From an uncultured Alphaproteobacteria bacterium (GTDB lineage Bacteria > Pseudomonadota > Alphaproteobacteria > RF32 > CAG-239): DNA of 20,254 nucleotides. Below the pieces are notes generated by a model, which did no database searches, was not told the DNA's origin, and was given only the letters and a program-made list of their open reading frames with translations. Made by a program: the position numbers and the translations under genes. Below, piece by piece: positions 14,906-20,254 of the stretch (positions are counted from its first letter, which is position 1; the number at the start of each line of letters is the position of its first letter). The stretch covers positions 1-20,254 of the forward strand of contig CALXWF010000074.1 of the NCBI GenBank assembly GCA_944392285.1. Reading direction: 5' to 3'.

Positions 14906-16309
14906 TTACTTGAAATTTCCGATGTTGGCGGCAATCTCGTTACCGCCGAAATATTTTGCGGCCGCCCGATTAACTTCTTCAAGGCTGACCTCTTTAATAT
15001 AGTCGTTACGTTTTTGTAAAAAATCTATTCCGAGATTATCTTTTTGCATCAAAGCCAACATAAGCGAGATACCGTCAATTGATGCAAAACGCAAATTATA
15101 TGAGGCAATTAAATAATCTTTTGCCTGTTGTAACTCGACTTCTTTCACCCCTTTTTGGGCAAATTTTTGCTTTTCGGCCGCGACCAAAGCCTTAACTTCG
15201 GCAAAATTTTGCGGTGAAGTTGAAAAACTGCTAAGAATCACATTAGATTTATCATTCAAGCCCAAATCACTTGAAATACTATAAACTAACCCCTGTTTTT
15301 CACGCACGGCCTTAGCTAAACGAGAGTTCAACCCGGCACCACCGTAAATATAATTGGCAATATACACGGGGTAAAAATCCGCGTCTTTACGAGAAACACC
15401 GGCCATTGCGCTCAAAGAAATAATCTGTTTGCTGTCTCTGGCAACATTACGTACCCGATTGTCAAAATTCACCTCTGCCTCACGCACAAAGTTAACTTCG
15501 GCTTTTTCGGGAAGCACTCCGAAAACCGCAGTCAAAACCTCAGAGGCCTCTGCCGCCGTAATATCTCCGGCAATACCGACAATCAAATTACTTTTGGCAA
15601 AACGTTTTTGCATCATCAGCCGCAAATCTTCAGCCGTAAAAGCCTCAACGGCTTTTTCTTCACCGAGCGGATTCCGCCCATAGGGGTGCAAATTATAAAC
15701 TTCTTCCTTAAACACCAATCCAAGCTCTGATGCCGGATGTTCATTTTGTTTTTGCCGCAAAAATCTAAATTCTGCTTTGGTGCGCTGCATATCCTTTGGA
15801 GCAAACCTCGGTGCCGACAACACCTCTTGCAACAAGACATAAGCCTCCGCCGCGTTTTCTTTCGGTGTAACCAAACGCCCGCTGAAATCATCATTATCAA
15901 CGGAAAAACTAATTCTTACGGCCAACTCCTCTAGTTTTTCCTTAAATTTTTGCGCCGAATAATTTTTTGTGCCGTTTTTCAGCATTGCAGCCGTAAATTT
16001 TGCCAAACCCTGAGCGTCTGACGCATCTGCCGCTGTCCCTGCCCCCTTAAAAATAAAATCAATACTGATAATCGGATTGGTTTTATCTTCAAGCAAATAT
16101 GCAGAAACCTTGCCCTCTGTTGACACCACCTCTTGCACTTTTGCAGCAAAGCTCCGACCGCGCAATACAGAGTTATCAACCAAATTCTGCGGAGAGAACT
16201 CAAATTTTTTATACATAAAGACGCCGCCCAAAACAACCAGCAAAATAACAAGCGGCCACGTCAGAAAAGACAAATTAAATCTCTTTTTATGATAAATTCT
16301 GCGAGGCAT
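14906..16309 (-). CDS. M16 family peptidase-like protein, non-catalytic partner
   Basis: 467 residues with an N-terminal membrane anchor (about 14-33) after a basic start, so it should face the periplasm. It has the duplicated pitrilysin fold, but the zinc motif HxxEH is replaced by KFTAA (104-108), so it cannot hold zinc there. It does keep the substrate-contacting Arg336/Tyr343 (SRLAKAVREKQGLVYSI) of M16. It starts on TAATG, overlapping the stop of the catalytic M16 gene by one base, so the two are almost certainly made together. The pattern matches two-gene M16B heterodimers. Shine-Dalgarno GGAGAAG. Confidence 0.9.
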   Translation of the reverse strand: MPRRIYHKKRFNLSFLTWPLVILLVVLGGVFMYKKFEFSPQNLVDNSVLRGRSFAAKVQEVVSTEGKVSAYLLEDKTNPIISIDFIFKGAGTAADASDAQGLAKFTAAMLKNGTKNYSAQKFKEKLEELAVRISFSVDNDDFSGRLVTPKENAAEAYVLLQEVLSAPRFAPKDMQRTKAEFRFLRQKQNEHPASELGLVFKEEVYNLHPYGRNPLGEEKAVEAFTAEDLRLMMQKRFAKSNLIVGIAGDITAAEASEVLTAVFGVLPEKAEVNFVREAEVNFDNRVRNVARDSKQIISLSAMAGVSRKDADFYPVYIANYIYGGAGLNSRLAKAVREKQGLVYSISSDLGLNDKSNVILSSFSTSPQNFAEVKALVAAEKQKFAQKGVKEVELQQAKDYLIASYNLRFASIDGISLMLALMQKDNLGIDFLQKRNDYIKEVSLEEVNRAAAKYFGGNEIAANIGNFK

Positions 16310-17634
16310 TAGTTTTCTTCTCCAACTGGTTCCAAAATACCGACCACTTGCGGCGCATGCTCAAGCATCTTCAAAGCCGTCTGTTTCACTTGGTCAAGCT
16401 GCACTTTTTCAATGCCGACATCATAGTTTTCAATCTCATCTTTGCTCATACCGGCACTGGCAAGACTGCCGATAATATATGCGGCATCAGACGGATTATC
16501 TTGCAAATAGACCAAACCGGCCGTCATTTGTTTTTTAACCTTTTCTAAGCGTTCCTGATTAAGTTCTGCCACCGCCTTTTCCACGGCCTTATGCAAAAGT
16601 TTTTCCAGTTTTTGCGCTGTAATGCCTTTGGCCGGAACCGCGCTGATAACAAAACTGCCGTAGCTGCGCGCGGCTTCATCATACGAGGCCGAAACCGCCA
16701 AAGCAACCTTTTGTTTTAACACCAAATCCTTATACAAAACCGATGTATCGCTACCGCCCAAATATTTGGCCAAAACCGCATAATCATAAATACGGCCTTT
16801 ATCCGTTCCGACAGAAGCAACCGCATAGTTAAAGCTCAGCCTCGGTGCCGCGATTTCAGGCAATTTCAAATGAAGTCTGGCCTTAAAATCAGCTTTAAGC
16901 GCCGCAACCTCCGGCCTTTGGCTTATTTTTCTTGCCGGTACTGGCCCATAATATTTCTCAGCCAATTTTTTTGCCGTGAGCACATCAATATCTCCAGACA
17001 AGACCAAAATGGCATTTTGCGGACTGTAAAAACTCTGATAAAATTCTTCAACATCTTGTTGTTGCAGGCCTTTAATTTCATCCGGGCTTCCCGTAATCGG
17101 ACGCCCGTACGGATGATTTTGCCACAAACTGCGCCGCAATGCCTCATTAAAATAAGCCGCCGGATTATTTTCAACAACCTGTTGCCGCTCCTGAAACACA
17201 ATATCGCGCTCCAAAGCAAAATCTTCAGGCATAATCTGCAAATTTTGCATTCTGTCGGCTTCCAAATACATAGCAAGCTCTAAGCGGCTGATATCAAGCG
17301 TCTGATGATATGCCGTAAAATCCAGCGCGGTAAAAGCATTACTCTGAGCTCCGTTTTGCTCAAAAATTTCATTCAATTTCCCGCCTTCAACATCTTTGGT
17401 ACCGCGAAACATCAAATGCTCAAGCAAATGCGCCGTTCCGCCTTTGCCGAGTTTTTCATCCATACTGCCGACTTTATACCAAACCATATGCTTAACAATC
17501 GGTGCCTTATGGTTAGAAACCACAAAGACCTGCATACCATTATTCAAACGAAAACTGTCGATATCAAACAACTTGGCTTCGGCAGAGGCCGCAAAGCCCA
17601 AAACCAAAGCCAAAACCGCAAAGAATTTATTCAT
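16309..17634 (-). CDS. M16 family zinc peptidase, catalytic subunit
   Basis: 441 residues with a clear signal peptide (cleavage likely after AASAEA, residue 20), so a periplasmic protein. The inverted zinc motif HLLEH is at 69-73, with the third ligand Glu149 exactly 76 residues after His73, as in processing peptidases. The C-terminal half lacks the Arg/Tyr pair (it reads SVLYKDLVLKQKVALAV), which the neighbouring subunit supplies. Substrates are unknown; short peptides or misfolded envelope proteins are usual for the family. Its start overlaps the end of the DUF3035 gene by 8 nt. Confidence 0.93.
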   Translation of the reverse strand: MNKFFAVLALVLGFAASAEAKLFDIDSFRLNNGMQVFVVSNHKAPIVKHMVWYKVGSMDEKLGKGGTAHLLEHLMFRGTKDVEGGKLNEIFEQNGAQSNAFTALDFTAYHQTLDISRLELAMYLEADRMQNLQIMPEDFALERDIVFQERQQVVENNPAAYFNEALRRSLWQNHPYGRPITGSPDEIKGLQQQDVEEFYQSFYSPQNAILVLSGDIDVLTAKKLAEKYYGPVPARKISQRPEVAALKADFKARLHLKLPEIAAPRLSFNYAVASVGTDKGRIYDYAVLAKYLGGSDTSVLYKDLVLKQKVALAVSASYDEAARSYGSFVISAVPAKGITAQKLEKLLHKAVEKAVAELNQERLEKVKKQMTAGLVYLQDNPSDAAYIIGSLASAGMSKDEIENYDVGIEKVQLDQVKQTALKMLEHAPQVVGILEPVGEEN

Positions 17635-17950
17635 TGTTCAACTGCTTCAGCTCAGCATCAATAACTTCTTTAATATCATCCCGATTGGCTTCAATATTAA
17701 TCTTTTCCATTAAAATTTTCTCGCCCTCGGTCAAACCTTCGGTCTTAACCTCAATATCCACGGTCTGAATCTCTGCAACCGGACGCAAATCATACTCCGG
17801 CGGCAAAGACAAAGGAGCACGCGCCGCCACCATAAACTCATTAGGAGCATTACGAACCAACCCCCACTTTGCACGGCTCTCACGGCTACAGGCGCTCACA
17901 GAGCATACGGCACCTGCCAATAATAATGAAATGACAATTTTGTTCATCAT
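17627..17950 (-). CDS. DUF3035 lipoprotein, BamF-like
   Basis: 107 residues with signal peptide and lipobox VSAC (Cys21 lipidated). The family core is clear: WGLVRNAPNEFMVAARAPLS (29-48), then LPPEYDLRP. The family occurs in alphaproteobacteria, and members have been named BamF as an accessory part of the outer-membrane beta-barrel assembly machine; that role is taken from the family, not visible here. It overlaps lspA by 4 nt (ATGA). A second ATG follows directly (MMNK). The gene sits immediately after the peptidase that would mature it. Confidence 0.85.
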   Translation of the reverse strand: MMNKIVISLLLAGAVCSVSACSRESRAKWGLVRNAPNEFMVAARAPLSLPPEYDLRPVAEIQTVDIEVKTEGLTEGEKILMEKINIEANRDDIKEVIDAELKQLNNE

Positions 17951-18414
17951 TTTGTTTCTTCCTTTTTCATCACAATACTAAGGACGACAATCATAATCGC
18001 CCCGATACAAATAAAGCTGTCTGCCACATTAAAGGCCGGCCAATGATGCCCTGCGACATGAAAATCCAAAAAATCAAACACGGCACCCAAGCGAACGCGA
18101 TCAATCACGTTTCCCAAAGCACCGCCGATAATCATGCCGAGCGCAGCCTGCATATAACGATTCTGCTCATGGCGCAACCAATTACATAAAAAACCGACAA
18201 TAACCAAAGCCAAAAGCGACAAAATCGCAACGCCGGCCCACCCCCAATTATCAAACATTGAAAAGCTGACGCCGGTGTTCCATGCCTTAACCAAATTAAA
18301 ATAAGACGTATAAGCAATAAAACTACTGTCGGCCAAAACCTCATTCATAATCCAATATTTACTGAGTTGGTCAAATATCAAAACTACGGCAGCAACGCCA
18401 AACCCCAATAACAC
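17947..18414 (-). CDS. lspA: lipoprotein signal peptidase (signal peptidase II)
   Basis: 155 residues, four hydrophobic segments (about 3-18, 59-79, 88-106, 134-149). Aspartyl protease of the inner membrane that cuts prolipoprotein signal peptides after lipid attachment. Motifs DQLSKYW (15-21), WNTGVSFSMF (45-54), GNVIDR (101-106), FDFLDFH (113-119) and FNVADSF (128-134); the catalytic dyad by motif is Asp114 and Asp132. The start is GTG at 18414: the codon before it is a stop (TAA), and CGGAG lies 9 nt upstream. First gene of the long minus-strand operon. Confidence 0.96.
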   Translation of the reverse strand: MLLGFGVAAVVLIFDQLSKYWIMNEVLADSSFIAYTSYFNLVKAWNTGVSFSMFDNWGWAGVAILSLLALVIVGFLCNWLRHEQNRYMQAALGMIIGGALGNVIDRVRLGAVFDFLDFHVAGHHWPAFNVADSFICIGAIMIVVLSIVMKKEETK

Positions 18415-18454
18415 TTATATAAACTCCGTCAAATAATCAAAATAACCCAATGCT

Positions 18455-18495
18455 ATTATAAGCAAAATGTTGCATATAAAAAGCATTATGTTGCA
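18455..18495 (-). promoter_or_regulatory. lspA promoter region with tandem 8-mers
   Basis: A perfect -10 TATAAT (18460-18455) lies 41 nt before the GTG. Two copies of TGCAACAT (18474-18467 and 18495-18488 on the minus strand) lie upstream, exactly 21 bp apart, the nearer one falling on the spacer/-35 zone. AATGCT / AGCATT (18449-18454, 18481-18486) is also inverted. The -35 hexamer itself is poor, which suits an activated promoter. Confidence 0.5.
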
Positions 18496-18510
18496 AATAT
18501 GCATAACCTT

Positions 18511-19932
18511 TTAGAAAAGTAAGAGCTTAGCCAAGCCAAGAAAGACAAAAAATCCGCCGGAATCCGTCACTGCGATTAAAAACACGCCGGAGGACACAGC
18601 CGGATCAACCTTTAACTTATTAAGCGTCAGCGGAATCAAAATACCCGCCAAACTTGCCAAAGTAAGATTCGTCAACATGGCAATCCCGATAATCCAACTG
18701 AGTTTCATCTGCTCGGGGAACCACAAATAAGTAGCCGCCGCGACCAAACAAGCAAAAATCAACCCGTTCATCAACCCGACGCAAAACTCTTTCAAAATCA
18801 TGCGCAACGTATTGCGCGAGGTTAATTCTTTGGTAGCCAAAGCACGTACGACCACCGCCAAGGTTTGGTTTCCGGTTGTTCCGCCCATGGAAGCAACAAT
18901 CGGCATCAACACCGCCAAAGTTGAGATTTCGGCAATCATTCCCTGAAAACCCTCAACCACCGAGGCAGCAATAAAAGTCGCAAACAAATTGGTAAACAGC
19001 CAGATCCAGCGCGATTTAAAAATCTCTCCGACAGACTTATAAACATCGCCCCCTTCGGCACCGGACAAATACATAATATCTTCTGACGCCTCTTCATGAA
19101 TAACATGAACCACGTCATCAATCGTAATCACACCGACCAAACGTCTTTTATTATCAACCACCATGGCAGAACGCCAACCATATTCTCGGAACATGTGTGC
19201 CACTTCTTCTTGGTCGGTATAAGCATCTACCGGCGTAATTTCTCCATCCATAATATCGCGCAATTTCTGCGTAGGTTTGGCCCTGACCAACTTATCCAGA
19301 GCAATTTCCCCGGTTGGACGATATTGTTCGTCGGTTAAGAAAATATCATAAAAATCTTCGGGCAAGTCGTTTTCTTTAAGCAAATATTCTTTGGCCTCTT
19401 TAACCGTCCAGTCATCGGGCATGGCCACAAACTCTCGTGCCATGATACGTCCGGCAGAATCTTCCGGATAAGCCAAAGAAGACTTAACTTGCGATTTTAA
19501 CTCAGGATCAAGTTGGGAAATAATGGTCTGTTGTTCATCATCATCCAAATGTTCCAACAGTTCAACCGCGTCATCTGAATCAAGTTCATTAACAATATGC
19601 ACAATTTGGTCTTCATCCAAACTGTCCATAACTTGTTCTTGAACCACATCGTTTAATTCAGGAAAAACTTCCGGGTCGATTTTATCACCGAGGATTTCAA
19701 CCAACTGCCGCCGCTGGGGCAAACTCAAGGCCTCAATCAACTTGGCCAAATCATATTCATCCAAACCTTCCACGATTTTACGAATATGAATATCATCGCC
19801 CTCTTCCAAAGCGATAATAACCGAGTTAACCATTTTGGGACCTATTCCCAAAACCTGCTGAATGGGCTTATTTTTCTTTTGATGTTTTTTGATATGAGGC
19901 AAAGATTTATGTTTTTTGTTATTTTTCTTCAT
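18511..19932 (-). CDS. mgtE: magnesium transporter MgtE
   Basis: 473 residues from ATG 19932. Mg2+ channel of the inner membrane, gated by its own cytosolic Mg2+ sensor. A lysine-rich start (1-22) is followed by the acidic helical N domain (about 30-155), PEDSAGRIM (156-164), two CBS domains (about 165-225 and 226-282), a plug helix, and five membrane helices (309-473) with the pore motif GGTTGNQ (350-356) and VTDSGGFF near the end. The ATG at 19932 has a perfect GGAGGAG Shine-Dalgarno; a longer reading from a TTG at 19956 has none. No Mg2+ riboswitch leader is evident. Monocistronic by appearance; no terminator hairpin is seen after it. Confidence 0.96.
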   Translation of the reverse strand: MKKNNKKHKSLPHIKKHQKKNKPIQQVLGIGPKMVNSVIIALEEGDDIHIRKIVEGLDEYDLAKLIEALSLPQRRQLVEILGDKIDPEVFPELNDVVQEQVMDSLDEDQIVHIVNELDSDDAVELLEHLDDDEQQTIISQLDPELKSQVKSSLAYPEDSAGRIMAREFVAMPDDWTVKEAKEYLLKENDLPEDFYDIFLTDEQYRPTGEIALDKLVRAKPTQKLRDIMDGEITPVDAYTDQEEVAHMFREYGWRSAMVVDNKRRLVGVITIDDVVHVIHEEASEDIMYLSGAEGGDVYKSVGEIFKSRWIWLFTNLFATFIAASVVEGFQGMIAEISTLAVLMPIVASMGGTTGNQTLAVVVRALATKELTSRNTLRMILKEFCVGLMNGLIFACLVAAATYLWFPEQMKLSWIIGIAMLTNLTLASLAGILIPLTLNKLKVDPAVSSGVFLIAVTDSGGFFVFLGLAKLLLF

Positions 19933-20050
19933 CTTTAACTCCTCCGCATAAAACAAACCAAACCTGTCTGTTTTTTACTCTGTTATCAACTTAACCAAAA
20001 GCCAAAAATATAAATATGCACAGAAACCATATTTCAAACGTAAAAAAGAG

Positions 20051-20098
20051 AGCCGCAGCAAGTGTTACATCTTTGACGGCGTAGTCTTCTCCGCATAA
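20051..20098. repeat. modular intergenic repeat, partial copy (R1)
   Basis: CCGCAGCAAGTGTTACATCT and on to TAGT (20053-20085) is repeated at 20222-20254 with one change. It continues with CTTCTCC, the counterpart of CCTGTCTCC in the left-end copies, and then runs into the terminator at 20104. The AGCGACCGCA box is decayed here to AGCCGCA. The stretch 19957-20050 between mgtE and this copy is AT-rich and must hold the mgtE promoter, which I cannot place with confidence. Confidence 0.65.
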
Positions 20099-20103
20099 TA
20101 AAA

Positions 20104-20127
20104 AACTCCCTTATAGGGAGTTTTTTT
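20104..20127. terminator. bidirectional terminator upstream of mgtE
   Basis: AACTCCC (20104-20110) / GGGAGTT (20116-20122), loop TTATA, with an A-run before (from 20099) and seven T after. No gene in the window ends here, so it probably serves a gene beyond the right edge, read leftwards, or belongs to the repeat unit. Confidence 0.7.
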
Positions 20128-20254
20128 GGTGTGGCTAAGAATTGGGAGGAAAAAGTCAACCAACGTTGAGTTTTTCCGAAGCAATCGTTGAGATGTTAAC
20201 GCGCCAGGGAGGCGACAGCGACCGCAGCAAGTGTTACATCTTTGACGGCATAGT
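20128..20254. repeat. modular intergenic repeat, copy cut by the window edge (R2)
   Basis: Same block order as 672-820: GGCTAAG (20133-20139), hairpin 20148-20177 with the conserved core CAACCAACGTTG, box AGCGACCGCA (20217-20226), and GCATAGT (20248-20254, end of window). The hairpin stem differs from the left copy but still pairs (12 of 13). A long stem AGATG-T-TAAC (20191-20200) with GTTACATCT (20233-20241) encloses an inner CGCC/GGCG hairpin (20202-20214) and the box. Confidence 0.7.

Noticed and set aside
19933..19956. Longer mgtE start at TTG 19956
   Set aside because: The ATG at 19932 has a perfect GGAGGAG ribosome site inside the would-be extension.
1825..19956. Many open frames of 60-170 codons opposite or inside the named genes, e.g. 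4992-5492 and 13650-14171 on the + strand
   Set aside because: They lie antisense or out of frame in well-identified conserved genes and show no domain, ribosome site or promoter of their own.
19933..20050. Mg2+-sensing riboswitch ahead of mgtE
   Set aside because: The leader is AT-rich without the paired helices of an M-box or the mgtA/mgtE-type leaders; nothing supports it.
20053..20254. CRISPR-like direct repeat of 33 nt
   Set aside because: Only two copies 169 bp apart with a terminator and hairpin in between; no regular spacers and no cas genes.

Overview
The window looks like core chromosome of a low-GC alphaproteobacterium. Three things point there: the order lspA - DUF3035 lipoprotein - two M16 peptidases, an alphaproteobacterial type of FabI (HAIAFSDKN motif), and a MutL that keeps the endonuclease motifs. 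The host-associated or gut alphaproteobacterial lineages with AT-rich genomes are my best guess. That placement is inference; there is no rRNA here to test it.

Left end (1-1824): an accessory-looking stretch. It starts with a run of small hairpins (1-115), then two orphan + strand genes (178-582 and 983-1393), each with its own strong terminator. A tRNA-Ser(GCT) gene lies on the minus strand (1660-1747). The last bases of this tRNA and its terminator are duplicated about 1 kb away (636-688), and a modular, hairpin-forming intergenic repeat sits between them.

Minus-strand block 1 (1825-8627): fabI, a terminator-like hairpin, then sppA-gatC-gatA-gatB-ZIP transporter, closely spaced (1-38 nt gaps), so probably one operon. 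It combines inner-membrane peptide degradation, tRNA-dependent amidation (GatCAB) and divalent metal transport.

Plus-strand block (8730-10800): yihY/brkB-type membrane protein, then recA, closed by a perfect 17-bp bidirectional terminator.

Minus-strand block 2 (10863-18414): lspA - DUF3035 (BamF-like) lipoprotein - M16 peptidase (catalytic) - M16 peptidase (inactive partner) - pgi - mutL - small anchored 4-Cys protein. The first four junctions overlap or nearly abut, so this is probably one transcript. The order fits envelope work: LspA matures lipoproteins, the next gene is a lipoprotein, and the M16 pair looks like a heterodimer with its active site split between the subunits. Glucose-6-phosphate isomerase and mismatch repair follow.

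Right end (18511-20254): mgtE (Mg2+ channel/transporter) on the minus strand. Upstream of it is an intergenic region with a bidirectional terminator flanked by two more copies of the modular repeat seen at the left end. The second copy is cut by the window edge.

Most of the window is ordinary housekeeping DNA. The parts most likely to be undescribed are the repeat family (672-820, 1570-1629, 20051-20098, 20128-20254), the duplicated tRNA end, and the orphan genes beside them.
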